Assembly: GCF_900115565.1 (NCBI RefSeq)
Contig: NZ_FOWW01000002.1
Span: 483,160 to 547,159 of the forward strand
Direction: 5' to 3'
Source of the DNA: Amycolatopsis arida
Lineage (GTDB): Bacteria > Actinomycetota > Actinomycetes > Mycobacteriales > Pseudonocardiaceae
DNA: 64,000 nucleotides
Both the position numbers and the translations under genes were made by a program. Below are positions 49,041-57,924 of the stretch, one piece after another. The notes beneath the pieces are model-generated. The model saw nothing but the letters and a program-made list of their open reading frames with translations. It had not been told where the DNA came from and made no database searches. The stretch's first letter is position 1. Each line of letters starts with the position of its first letter.

Positions 49041-50348
49041 ATGCGGGTGGCGCGCAGGCGGCTGCGCTCGGATGTGTCGGTGGAGCGCGCGCTGCTCCTG
49101 CTCGACGCGCGCGCCCGCGACCGCGGGCTGCCCCCGCCGGCCGCGCTGACCGGCCAGTGGTTCTCGGCGCGGGCGGTGCTCGTGCCGTCACTGCCCGCGC
49201 ACGCCGTGACCGATCCGGACGTCGCCTTCGCCGCGGTGACCGACCTGCCCCCGATGTCCGCCACCGCGTCCAACACTGTGGACGGTGCGGTCGGTGGCGG
49301 CTGGGTCGGCTACCTCTCCTACCAGCTGACCGATCCGACCGGGCGGAAGACACCGCTGCCGAACGCGGTGTGGGGGTGGACCGACACCGTGCTGGTGCGC
49401 GACGCCGACGGCCGGTGGTGGTTCGAGGCACTGGTGCCACCGGGCTCCCCGGAGCCGGCGGAGCTCGCCGCGGAGCTGGAAGGCCTGCTCCGGCACGGCG
49501 AGCCCGACCCGAAGGGCTGGACACCGACCCGGCTGCACCGGCCGCCCGAGGCGGAGCACGCCGCCGCCGTGCGCGCGTGCGTCGACGCGATCGCGGCCGG
49601 CGAGCTGTTCCAGGCCAACGTCTGCAGCCGGTTCACCGCGCTGTTCGACGGGCAACCGGCCGAGCTGTTCGCCGAGGGAGTGCGTCGGCTGCGCCCCCGC
49701 CGTGCCGCCTACCTCGCGGGGAGCTGGGGCACGGTGGCGTCGCTGTCCCCCGAGCTGTTCCTGGCCCGGCACGGCCGGCGGGTGCGCTCCACCCCGATCA
49801 AGGGGACGCTTCCGCGCCGCGGTCCTGCCGACGCCCCGCTGGCCATCCGGCTGCGCAGGTCCACGAAGGACGTCGCGGAGAACGTGATGATCACCGACCT
49901 GGTGCGCAACGACCTCGGCCAGGTGTGCCGCACCGGCAGCGTGTGGGTGCCGGAGCTGCTCGCCGTCACCCCGGCACCGGGAGTATGGCACCTGGAGTCC
50001 ACAGTGGAAGGAGAGCTGGCCGAGGGGCGCACCGACGCCGATCTGCTACGCGCCGCCTTCCCGCCCGGGTCGGTGACCGGCGCGCCGAAGCTGCGCGCGC
50101 TGGACCTCATCGCCGAGCTGGAGCACGTGCCGCGGGGTGTCTACACCGGAGCCGTCGGCATGGTCTCCCCGGTGGCCGGGCTGGAGCTGAACGTCGCCAT
50201 CCGCACCTTCGAGCTGCACGGCACCAGCCTCGCGCTGGGCGTCGGCGGCGGCATCACCGCCGACTCGGACCCGGCCGCCGAATGGCGGGAGTGCCTCCAC
50301 AAGTCCGCCCCACTGGACGCCCTCCTCGCCGAACCCCCCACCCCCTGA
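49041..50348 (+). CDS. pabB: aminodeoxychorismate synthase component I
   Basis: A 435-residue chorismate-utilising enzyme of folate synthesis. The PIKGTLPRR motif, with the Lys that forms the PabB-type covalent intermediate (TrpE has Ala), is present. Further motifs are AELFQANVCSRF, ENVMITDLVRNDLGQV and FPPGSVTGAPKLRALDLI. ATG 49041 (MRVARRRL) is the start, close after the repeat array. The amidotransferase PabA is not in the window. Orthologous position to Rv1005c. Confidence 0.93.
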   Translation: MRVARRRLRSDVSVERALLLLDARARDRGLPPPAALTGQWFSARAVLVPSLPAHAVTDPDVAFAAVTDLPPMSATASNTVDGAVGGGWVGYLSYQLTDPTGRKTPLPNAVWGWTDTVLVRDADGRWWFEALVPPGSPEPAELAAELEGLLRHGEPDPKGWTPTRLHRPPEAEHAAAVRACVDAIAAGELFQANVCSRFTALFDGQPAELFAEGVRRLRPRRAAYLAGSWGTVASLSPELFLARHGRRVRSTPIKGTLPRRGPADAPLAIRLRRSTKDVAENVMITDLVRNDLGQVCRTGSVWVPELLAVTPAPGVWHLESTVEGELAEGRTDADLLRAAFPPGSVTGAPKLRALDLIAELEHVPRGVYTGAVGMVSPVAGLELNVAIRTFELHGTSLALGVGGGITADSDPAAEWRECLHKSAPLDALLAEPPTP

Positions 50349-50352
50349 ACCC

Positions 50353-50415
50353 CGAGATCTACGTTCAGGACCGCGAAATCTACGTGCGGGACGACGATTT
50401 CTGCGTTCGGAACGG
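50353..50415. repeat. post-stop 21-bp repeat x3, locus D (different sequence)
   Basis: Starting five bases after the pabB stop, AGATCTACG (50355), AAATCTACG (50376) and ATTTCTGCG (50397) mark three direct units of exactly 21 bases. The sequence differs from the CGTGTCCGCG family but period and position are the same. No inverted half is seen. Confidence 0.7.
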
Positions 50416-50481
50416 CGCGCTCACCACGTCGGGCGTCGCGGCTCGCGGCCCGGCGCGGGAGGCGCCGGGCCGCGAGGTGCG

Positions 50482-51000
50482 TCAGCTGTCGAGCTGCCAC
50501 TTGTAGGTCGGGCTCTTCACCGGCGCGTTGAACTTGCGGGTCCAGTCGGTCCTGACGTTGCAGGGCGCGACGATGCGGGTCTTCTTCGCGGTGAACGAGC
50601 GGCTCTCCTTGTACTGCTGCAGCCGCTTGGTCTGGCCGGCGGCCACGTTGGCCGAGTAGGACCACGAGTCCGACTTCGAGTAGCTCCCCCCGACCGTCAC
50701 GCTGAGCGACACACTCGCCTTGGCGAACACGACGCCGGCCTCGGCGCTGGTGGTACCGGAGACCGACGCGTTCACCGAGGACGTGGTGGTCTTGTTGTAG
50801 GTGATGGTGCCGGGACCGCGCAGGTAGTCGCTGCGCAGGTTGGTCTTCAGCCAGCTCTTCGCCCCGTTGGAGATGGTGTAGTACACCTGGCCCACCTCGG
50901 GGCAGGCCGCTGCGGCCTGGGCGCCGATCCCCAGCGCGGCCGGCGCGATGGTGACCGAGGCGGTCATCAGGACGGCTGCCGCGGCTCGACGGATTCTCAT
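50482..51000 (-). CDS. secreted beta-rich protein, aerolysin-like pattern
   Basis: A 172-residue protein with a signal peptide (MRIRRAAAAVLMTASVTIAP, cleavage after GAQAAA). ATG 51000 is chosen for this signal. The mature part has two Cys and a long Ser/Thr/Val stretch with alternating polar and non-polar residues (TITYNKTTTSSVNASVSGTT, KASVSLSVTVGGSYSKSDSW), as in the membrane-inserting hairpin of aerolysin-type beta-pore proteins and in an uncharacterised actinomycete secreted family. The C-terminal part is basic and aromatic. It stands alone. Pore formation is a hypothesis. Confidence 0.65.
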   Translation of the reverse strand: MRIRRAAAAVLMTASVTIAPAALGIGAQAAAACPEVGQVYYTISNGAKSWLKTNLRSDYLRGPGTITYNKTTTSSVNASVSGTTSAEAGVVFAKASVSLSVTVGGSYSKSDSWSYSANVAAGQTKRLQQYKESRSFTAKKTRIVAPCNVRTDWTRKFNAPVKSPTYKWQLDS

Positions 51001-51178
51001 GCGTTCGGTCCACTCTTTCGGTAATCGGTTCGTAAACCGATCGGGTGAACCGAAGACTAGCGCGCTCTGTCCACTCTGCACCCGCGATTACCGCACAATC
51101 TTCCCGCCGAAAGTCGGTACCGCCGGGCCGGGCCGTGCGGTAGTTCACCGGCCGCGTCTCGAACATCTCTCTCGTGGG

Positions 51179-52027
51179 TTACTCGCGGCGGGCGGTGAGC
51201 ACGGCGTCGTACAGCTCCTTGGTGGACACGCCGGCGGCGGAGGCCACCTCGGCGGCGGCGGTCTTGAGCCGCTCCCCCGCGTCGACCCTGGCCCGCACCT
51301 CGCCGACCAGGTCGGCGGCGCTCACCTTCGGCGGCGCGGCGCCGGCCAGCACGACGGTGATCTCGCCGCGCACCCCGCCGGCCGCCCACTCGGCCAGCTC
51401 GGCCAGCGTGCCGCGGCGCACCTCCTCGTAGGTCTTGGTCAGCTCGCGGCACACCGCGGCGCACCGGGACCCGCCCAACGCCTCGGCCGCCTCGGCCAGG
51501 GTGCTGGCCAGCCGGTGCGGCGACTCGAAGAACACCACCGTCCGCGGCTCGGCGACCAGTTCGCGCAGCCACCGCGCCCGCTCGCCAGCCTTGCGCGGGG
51601 CGAAGCCCTCGAAGCAGAACCGGTCCGGCGGCAGCCCGGACAGCGCCAACGCCGTGGTCACCGCCGACGGCCCCGGCAGGCAGGTCACCGGCAGGTCCTC
51701 GGCCACGCACGCGGCCACCAGCCGGTAGCCGGGGTCGGACACGCTCGGCATGCCGGCGTCGGTGACCAGCAGCACGGTCCGGCCGGCGCGCAGCTCGTCG
51801 AGCAGCTTCGGCAGCCGCGCGGCCTCGACGTCGTCGTAGAAGCTCACCACCCGCCCCACCGGGGTCACCCCCAGCGCCGCGGCCAGCGTCCGCAGCCGGC
51901 GGGTGTCCTCGGCGGCGATCACGTCGGCCTCGGCCAGCGCCCGCACCAGCCGGGCCGAGGCGTCCCCGGCGTCGCCCAGCGGCGTGGCCGCCAGGACCAG
52001 CCGGCCGGCACCCGCCGTCTCGACCAT
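51179..52027 (-). CDS. rsmI: 16S rRNA 2'-O-ribose C1402 methyltransferase
   Basis: A 282-residue SAM-dependent tetrapyrrole-methylase-fold enzyme that modifies C1402. It shows LVLAATPLGDAGDASARLV, AEDTRRLRTL, VTDAGMPSVSDPGYRLV, CLPGPSAVTTALALSGLP and ELTKTYEEVRRG. ATG 52027 has GGAGGG five bases upstream; GTG 52033 is less likely. It is divergent from pmt, as in M. tuberculosis (Rv1002c-Rv1003). Confidence 0.95.
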   Translation of the reverse strand: MVETAGAGRLVLAATPLGDAGDASARLVRALAEADVIAAEDTRRLRTLAAALGVTPVGRVVSFYDDVEAARLPKLLDELRAGRTVLLVTDAGMPSVSDPGYRLVAACVAEDLPVTCLPGPSAVTTALALSGLPPDRFCFEGFAPRKAGERARWLRELVAEPRTVVFFESPHRLASTLAEAAEALGGSRCAAVCRELTKTYEEVRRGTLAELAEWAAGGVRGEITVVLAGAAPPKVSAADLVGEVRARVDAGERLKTAAAEVASAAGVSTKELYDAVLTARRE

Positions 52028-52083
52028 GCGCACCCTCCGGACCCACGAACCCCGGCCAGGGTAGCGGCCGGCGGGGACGCCGG

Positions 52084-52125
52084 CCTCACACCGCTGACCT
52101 CACACCACTGACCTCACACCACTGC
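52084..52125. repeat. 14-bp tandem repeat x3 between rsmI and pmt
   Basis: CCTCACACCGCTGA, CCTCACACCACTGA and CCTCACACCACTGC run head to tail in the 109-base divergent promoter region, ending 11 bases before the pmt start. Confidence 0.85.
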
Positions 52126-52136
52126 CCCTACGATCG

Positions 52137-53714
52137 ATGCCCGTGACCGCAGTGCTGAACCGCCCGTTCGGGGACGGTGTGCGCCCGGGCCAGGCCCCCG
52201 CCCCGCCGCCCACCGACCGGGAGGCGACGCTGCTGGGCACCCCGATGCCGGTGGACCGGATGCGCGCGCTGCTGGTGACGGTGGTGCTGGCCCTCGCCGC
52301 GGGACTCGTCCGGCTGCAGAACCTCGGCTTCCCGACCGACCGCGGCGCGCCGGTGTTCGACGAGAAGCACTACGTGCCGCAGGCGTGGCAGATGCTGCGC
52401 AACGGCGGCTACGAGGACAACGCCGGCTACGAGCTGGTGGTGCATCCGCCGCTGGGCAAGCAGCTCATCGCGCTCGGCGAGTGGGCGTTCGGGTACAACG
52501 GCTGGGGCTGGCGGTTCAGCGCGGCGATCGCCGGCGTGCTGATCGTCGTGCTGGTGGTCCGGATCGCCCGCCGGCTCACCCGCTCCACCCTGCTCGGCGC
52601 CATCGCGGGCGTGCTGGCCATCTGCGACGGCGTGCTGCACATCCAGTCCCGGATGGGGATGCTCGACATCTTCCTCACGCTGTTCGTGCTCGCCGCGTTC
52701 GGCTGCCTGCTGATGGACCGCGAGCAGGTCCGGCAGCGGCTGGCGGCCGGCGTGCGGTTCGGTTGGGTCGACGACTCGCCGTACGGTCCGCGGCTGGGCT
52801 TCCGCTGGTGGCGGTTCGCCGCCGGGGTGCTGCTCGGCCTGGCGACCGGGGTGAAGTGGTCGGGCGTGTACTACGTCGTGGCGTTCGGCCTGCTCTGCGT
52901 GGCCTTCGACGTCGCGGCCCGGCGCGCCGCCGGGGTGCGCCGGCCGTGGGTGGGCATGCTGCGCCGCGACCTCGCGCCCGCGGTGTGGGGCATCGGCGTG
53001 GTCGCCGTGCTGGCGTACCTGAGCACGTGGTGGGCGTGGTTCGCCAGCGAGACCGCCACGGACCGGCACTACGTCGAGATCGAGAACGTCCCCGCCGGCC
53101 CGTTCGGGTTCGTGCCGGCGGCGCTGCGCTCGCTGGTCGCGTACACGGTCAACGTGCTGGAGTTCCACGAGTCGCTGGCCACCCCGAAGAACGACCCGCA
53201 CCCGTGGGAGTCGAAGCCGTGGACGTGGCCGATGGGGCTGCGGCCGATGCTCTACTACCACGAGCAGGGCGCCGCGGCCGCGGGCTGCGGCGAGTCGAGC
53301 TGCGTGCGCGCCACCATGCTCATCGGCACCCCCGCGCTGTGGTGGCTGGCGCTGCCGATGCTCGCCTGGGGCGCGTGGCGCGCGGTGTTCCGCACCGACT
53401 GGCGCTACGCCGCCGTGCTCGCCGGCTACCTCGCCGGGTTGCTGCCGTGGTTCGTCAACCTCGACCGGCAGATGTACTTCTTCTACGCCACGCCAATCGC
53501 GCCGTTCCTGGTGCTCGGGCTGACGCTGGCGCTCGGGCACGTACTCGGCCGGCGGCACCACGGCCGGGAACGGCGGGGCACCGGCCTGCTCGCGGTGGCA
53601 CTGTACGTCGGGCTGGTGGTGGCCAACTTCGTGTGGCTCTGGCCGATCCTCAACGGCGACTCGATCACCCAGGACCGCTGGCAGGCCGAGCTCTGGCTGC
53701 CCTCCTGGCGCTGA
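52137..53714 (+). CDS. pmt: protein O-mannosyltransferase
   Basis: A 525-residue GT39 polytopic enzyme (about 10-11 helices) that transfers mannose from polyprenyl-phosphate-mannose to Ser/Thr of exported proteins. The first-loop catalytic acidic pair is in APVFDEKHYVPQAW. HPPLGKQLIALGEWAFG, RMGMLDIFLTLF and the large extracytoplasmic loop with MGLRPMLYYHEQG are typical. ATG 52137; GTG 52143 is an alternative. Orthologous position to Rv1002c. Confidence 0.95.
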   Translation: MPVTAVLNRPFGDGVRPGQAPAPPPTDREATLLGTPMPVDRMRALLVTVVLALAAGLVRLQNLGFPTDRGAPVFDEKHYVPQAWQMLRNGGYEDNAGYELVVHPPLGKQLIALGEWAFGYNGWGWRFSAAIAGVLIVVLVVRIARRLTRSTLLGAIAGVLAICDGVLHIQSRMGMLDIFLTLFVLAAFGCLLMDREQVRQRLAAGVRFGWVDDSPYGPRLGFRWWRFAAGVLLGLATGVKWSGVYYVVAFGLLCVAFDVAARRAAGVRRPWVGMLRRDLAPAVWGIGVVAVLAYLSTWWAWFASETATDRHYVEIENVPAGPFGFVPAALRSLVAYTVNVLEFHESLATPKNDPHPWESKPWTWPMGLRPMLYYHEQGAAAAGCGESSCVRATMLIGTPALWWLALPMLAWGAWRAVFRTDWRYAAVLAGYLAGLLPWFVNLDRQMYFFYATPIAPFLVLGLTLALGHVLGRRHHGRERRGTGLLAVALYVGLVVANFVWLWPILNGDSITQDRWQAELWLPSWR

Positions 53715-53810
53715 CCGGTGACGGCCGGCGACGGCCGGGAGCGCATCCGCGCCCCTCCCGTTCTCGTCATCGATTCCGCCTATTGCTCCGTTTCGCGGAT
53801 CACCTCGGCA

Positions 53811-53824
53811 TGAGAGCGCTCTCA
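53811..53824. promoter_or_regulatory. LacI-type palindrome in a convergent gap
   Basis: The perfect 14-base palindrome TGAGAGCGCTCTCA lies in the 148-base gap between the 3' ends of pmt and the kinase gene. It resembles sugar-responsive LacI-family operators (T-G-x-x-A-G-C-G-C-T-x-x-C-A). No gene starts next to it. Confidence 0.5.
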
Positions 53825-53862
53825 CAGTCAACGCGTTCTGACCGCCCGGCGTCGTGGCTCGG

Positions 53863-55590
53863 TCAGCGCACCCGGGGCACCACGCGGGTGACCGGGCCGT
53901 CCGGCGACTTGCCCACCCTGGCCAGCCAGCCCTCGACCTCCTTGCGCACGGCGTCCAGCGTGGGCCGGTTCCGCGGCTGCGGGTCGAGGGAGGCGGCCAG
54001 CAGCCGGGCGTGCACGCTCTGCCGCGGCAGTCTGCTCGGCGGCTCGGCGCGGGCGGCGGCCATCAGCGCGGCCATCGGCGTCTCCCTGGTGCCGCGTGGT
54101 GGCGCGCCGGACAGCGCGTAGCTCACCGTCGCGGCGAGCTGCCAGGCGTCCGACGCCGGGCTGGCCGGCGCCCCGGTCGCGGCCTCCGGGGCCACGTAGT
54201 CCGGCGTGCCGATCATCATCCCGGTCGCGGTCATCGTGGAGTCGCCCTTGCTGCGGGCGATGCCGAAGTCGATCAGGTGCGCCAATCCGCCGGGGTCGAG
54301 GATGACGTTCGACGGCTTCACGTCGCGGTGCAGCACGCCACGCGCGTGCGCCGCCGCCAGCGCGCTCGCCATGGTGGCCCACAACCGGCCGGCGGCGATG
54401 TCGTCCAGCGGCCCCACGGTGTCCACCACGGTGGCCAGCGCCTGCCCCTCGAGGTACTCCATGACCAGCGCGAGGCCGTCCGGCTCCTCGACCAGGTCGT
54501 ACACCCGCACGCAGTTGGGGTGGTTCAGCGCGGCCAACGCCCGCGCCTCGCGGGCCATGCGCTCCTCGGTGTCCCGGTCCGGGGCGTGCGCGATCTTCAG
54601 TGCGACCGTGCGGCCGAGCTGGTTGTCCACCGCCTCCCACACGGTGCCGAACCCGCCGTGGCCGAGCCGCCGCACCCGGCGGTAACGGCTGCCGCCGGCC
54701 GCGCTCGACCCCGGCGGCAGCGGCACCGGGCCCGGCGCGGCGGCCAGCGCGGGCGCGGGCTCGGGGGGCGGCTCCGGCGCGGGGGCGACCGAGGTGGGCG
54801 GGTACTGCCGCGGAGGAGGGGGCGGCGGCTCCTCCTGCCGGGGCGGGACGTAGGGCGGCGGCTTCTCCGGCGGCGGTGGCGGCCGCTCGGGTTCCTGCTG
54901 GGAGCGCTTGATGGCGGCCCAACTCGGCGGGCCGACCAGCGACACCGGCACGAGCCCGAGCACCGCGGCCGGCAGGTAGCCCAGCCACAGGTGCACGGCG
55001 GTGTTGGCCTCGACGCCCACGGAGAACACCACGAACGCCACGAAGGACAGCCAGAAGAACCGGCCCGGCCACGCGGGCCCGCGCCGGAAGGCCGCCCTGG
55101 CCTGCAGCATCACGAACAGCAGGGACAGCGCGGGCAGGCCGACCAGCGCGCCGAGGTAGTAGCCGTAGGCCAGCGCGTCGCCCGAGTAGTAGAACAGCGT
55201 CTCGAAGACGTTGCGGCCGCCGCCGAGGTAGTCCGACTGCTGGCCGATGAAGCAGTACTCGACCCGCATCCGCTCGGCCTCGGCCGAGGTGAGCCCGCCC
55301 CTGTTGCCGTTGAACACCGCGCGGTAGACGCTGGAGATGCCGGTGAAGGCCAGCCAGGGCAGCACCAGCACGAACAGCACGCCGAGCCCGCCGAACACGG
55401 ACACGGTCGCGGTGTTGTAGCGGTTGCCGGTGCCCTTGCGGACGATCGCGGCGATCACCGCGCCGAGCACCGGGAACAGCGCGACCAGCACGCCGGCGGC
55501 GCTGGTGGCCCACACCCAGTCGCCAGGGCAGAGCCCCGGGCTGAACAGCTGGTAGGCCAGGGACAGCAGAGAGCTCGCGAACGACTCCAC
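53863..55590 (-). CDS. membrane-anchored Ser/Thr protein kinase with C-terminal kinase domain
   Basis: A 575-residue Hanks-type kinase with inverted layout. Residues about 28-220 hold five membrane helices with an outer loop near residues 95-140 containing a single Cys. Residues 232-300 are Pro-rich. The kinase domain fills 302-575: glycine loop LGHGGFGTVWE (about 309-319), ATP Lys in ALKIAH (332), HRDVKPSNV, DFGIARS, and APE in YVAPEAA. All catalytic residues are present, so it should be active on the cytosolic side. Usual actinobacterial PknB-type kinases have an N-terminal kinase and one helix. GTG 55590 has GGAG nearby. The signal sensed by the membrane part is unknown. Confidence 0.88.
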   Translation of the reverse strand: MESFASSLLSLAYQLFSPGLCPGDWVWATSAAGVLVALFPVLGAVIAAIVRKGTGNRYNTATVSVFGGLGVLFVLVLPWLAFTGISSVYRAVFNGNRGGLTSAEAERMRVEYCFIGQQSDYLGGGRNVFETLFYYSGDALAYGYYLGALVGLPALSLLFVMLQARAAFRRGPAWPGRFFWLSFVAFVVFSVGVEANTAVHLWLGYLPAAVLGLVPVSLVGPPSWAAIKRSQQEPERPPPPPEKPPPYVPPRQEEPPPPPPRQYPPTSVAPAPEPPPEPAPALAAAPGPVPLPPGSSAAGGSRYRRVRRLGHGGFGTVWEAVDNQLGRTVALKIAHAPDRDTEERMAREARALAALNHPNCVRVYDLVEEPDGLALVMEYLEGQALATVVDTVGPLDDIAAGRLWATMASALAAAHARGVLHRDVKPSNVILDPGGLAHLIDFGIARSKGDSTMTATGMMIGTPDYVAPEAATGAPASPASDAWQLAATVSYALSGAPPRGTRETPMAALMAAARAEPPSRLPRQSVHARLLAASLDPQPRNRPTLDAVRKEVEGWLARVGKSPDGPVTRVVPRVR

Positions 55591-55813
55591 CCCTCGCTCC
55601 TTCGCTGTCCGTGATCACCGGTGCGCGCCGGGTCCTCCACCGCCCGGCGCGTCCTCCCAGTATGTCGTTTCGCACCGGGGCGGGGTTGCCCGGCCGGTCC
55701 TTCGCCACTGGTCGCCACACCCACCGGCACGGTCCATCATGGGACTCCCGTCCCGCCGGGCGGTGGAGTTCGGTGGAGGTCGGTCGAGGCCAGTGGAGAA
55801 CGAGGAGGTACCC

Positions 55814-57730
55814 GTGGGTGCGTATGCCGAGGAGTACCGGCGCAGCCTGGAGGACCCGGAGGGGTTCTGGCTCGCGGCGGCCGAGCGGATCGAGTGGACC
55901 CGCCGGCCCACCCGCGCGCTGGACGCCGGCGCCGCACCGCTGTACCGGTGGTTCCCGGACGGCGAGCTCAACACCACGGTCAACGCGCTCGACTGGCACG
56001 TCCGGGACGGCCGGGGCGGGCAGCCGGCGCTGATCCACGACTCGCCGGTGACCGGGACGAAGCGGACGTACACCTACGCGGAGCTGCTCGCCGAGGTGGC
56101 CCGGTTCGCCGGCGCGCTGCGCGGGCTCGGCGTCGGCAGGGGTGACCGGGTGATCATCTACATGCCGATGGTGCCCGAGGCGGTGATCGCGATGCTGGGC
56201 TGCGCGCGGATCGGGGCGGTGCACTCGGTGGTGTTCGGCGGGTTCGCGCCGCGCGAGCTGGCGGCGCGGATCGAGGACGCCGAGCCGAAGGTGATCCTCG
56301 CGGCCTCGTGCGGCATCGAGCCGAACCGGGTGGTCGAGTACAAGCCGATCGTGGACGAGGCGCTGGCCGGCACCCGGCACCAGCCGGACCGGGTGGTGGT
56401 GCTGCAGCGCGCGGCCGCGCGCGCCGAGCTGGGCGAGCGCGACCTCGACTGGGCCGAGCTGGTGGTCGGCGCCGAGCCGGCCGACCCGGTGCCGGTCGCG
56501 GCCACCGATCCGCTCTACATCCTCTACACCTCCGGCACCACCGGGCGACCCAAGGGCGTGGTGCGCGACACCGGCGGACACGCGGTGGCGCTGGCCTGGT
56601 CGCTGGAGAAGGTGTACGACATCCACCCCGGCGACGTCTGGTGGACCGCCTCCGACGTCGGCTGGGTGGTCGGCCACTCCTACATCGTGTACGCGCCGCT
56701 GCTGGTGGGCGCGACCACGATCCTCTACGAGGGCAAGCCGGTCGGGACCCCGGACGCCGGCGCGTTCTGGCGGGTGATCGCCGAGCACGGGGTGCGCGCG
56801 CTGTTCACCGCGCCCACGGCGTTGCGGGCGGTGAAGAAGGTCGACCCGGACGCCGCGGAGACCGCGAAGTACGACCTGTCCGCGTTCCGCACCCTGTTCC
56901 TGGCCGGCGAGCGGCTGGACCCGGAGACCCACACGTGGGCGCACCGCACGCTCGGCGTGCCGGTGGTCGACCACTGGTGGCAGACCGAGACCGGGTGGCC
57001 GATCGCCGCCAACCCGCGCGGCATCGAGCCGCTGCCGGTCAAGCCCGGCTCGGCGACCGTGCCGATGCCCGGCTGGGACGTGCGGATCCTGGGCCCCGCC
57101 GGCGAGGAGCTGCCGCCCGGCACCGAGGGGGCGATCGCCATCCGGCTGCCGCTGCCGCCGGGGTCGCTGCCCACGCTGTGGCGCGACGACGAGCGCTACG
57201 TGGAGTCCTACCTGTCCCGCTACCCCGGCCACTACCTCACCGGCGACTCCGGGTACCGGGACGAGGACGGCTACCTGTTCGTGATGGGCCGCACCGATGA
57301 CGTGATCAACGTGGCGGGACACCGGCTGTCCACCGGTGCGATGGAGGCGGTGCTGGCCGCGCATCCCGCGGTGGCCGAGTGCGCGGTGATCGGCGTGCGG
57401 GACACGCTGAAGGGGCAGCTGCCGCGCGGCCTCGTGGTGCTGAAGTCCGGTGTGGACATCGCGGAGGAGGAGCTGCGGGCGGAGCTGGTGGCGGCGGTGC
57501 GCAGGGAGATCGGCCCGGTGGCGGCGTTCCGGGACGTGTCGGTGGTGGAGGCGCTGCCCAAGACGCGCTCGGGCAAGATCCTCCGCAGGACGATGCGTGG
57601 CATCGCCGACGGCCGGGACGAGCCGGTGCCCTCGACGATCGAGGACCTGGCCGTCCTCGACGCGCTGCGGCCCGTCCTGCGCGGGACGAGGAGCCGACCG
57701 GGCGCGGGAGGAAATGGCGTGGCGGGGTGA
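55814..57730 (+). CDS. acyl-CoA synthetase, propionate/acetate type (PrpE-like)
   Basis: A 638-residue AMP-forming ligase converting short-chain acid, CoA and ATP to acyl-CoA. It shows YILYTSGTTGRPKGVVRDTGGH (core P-loop), WWTASDVGWVVGHSYIVYAPL, HWWQTETGWPIA, YLTGDSGYRDEDGYLFVMGRTDD and RSGKILRR with the acetylatable Lys. LPLPPGSLPTLW favours the propionyl/ACSS3 subgroup. GTG 55814 has GAGGAGG upstream. It stands alone; the next gene begins 194 bases later under separate control. Confidence 0.92.
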   Translation: MGAYAEEYRRSLEDPEGFWLAAAERIEWTRRPTRALDAGAAPLYRWFPDGELNTTVNALDWHVRDGRGGQPALIHDSPVTGTKRTYTYAELLAEVARFAGALRGLGVGRGDRVIIYMPMVPEAVIAMLGCARIGAVHSVVFGGFAPRELAARIEDAEPKVILAASCGIEPNRVVEYKPIVDEALAGTRHQPDRVVVLQRAAARAELGERDLDWAELVVGAEPADPVPVAATDPLYILYTSGTTGRPKGVVRDTGGHAVALAWSLEKVYDIHPGDVWWTASDVGWVVGHSYIVYAPLLVGATTILYEGKPVGTPDAGAFWRVIAEHGVRALFTAPTALRAVKKVDPDAAETAKYDLSAFRTLFLAGERLDPETHTWAHRTLGVPVVDHWWQTETGWPIAANPRGIEPLPVKPGSATVPMPGWDVRILGPAGEELPPGTEGAIAIRLPLPPGSLPTLWRDDERYVESYLSRYPGHYLTGDSGYRDEDGYLFVMGRTDDVINVAGHRLSTGAMEAVLAAHPAVAECAVIGVRDTLKGQLPRGLVVLKSGVDIAEEELRAELVAAVRREIGPVAAFRDVSVVEALPKTRSGKILRRTMRGIADGRDEPVPSTIEDLAVLDALRPVLRGTRSRPGAGGNGVAG

Positions 57731-57873
57731 ACCGACGCCGTTTCTTCACCGATTCGCTTCACCCGTCATTGCATTCCGCGCAACAGGGCAACGTTCGCGG
57801 AACGCCGACAGGGGGAAACTCGCCGGAAACCGACGCTCGTCGTACTCCGAACGGTGGATGTGACGGCCGGCAC

Positions 57874-57889
57874 ATTGGTCTATACCTTT
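57874..57889. promoter_or_regulatory. DasR (dre)-like site upstream of hexosaminidase
   Basis: TTGGTCTATACCTT (57875-57888) matches the dre core TGGTCTAGACCA at ten of twelve positions and lies about 40 bases before the GH20 gene. DasR is the GntR-family repressor released by GlcN-6-phosphate that controls chitin and GlcNAc genes in Streptomyces, so the placement is apt. Confidence 0.6.
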
Positions 57890-57924
57890 ACGGGTTGCTG
57901 CCCTTCCCCAACGGAGGTGCCCCA

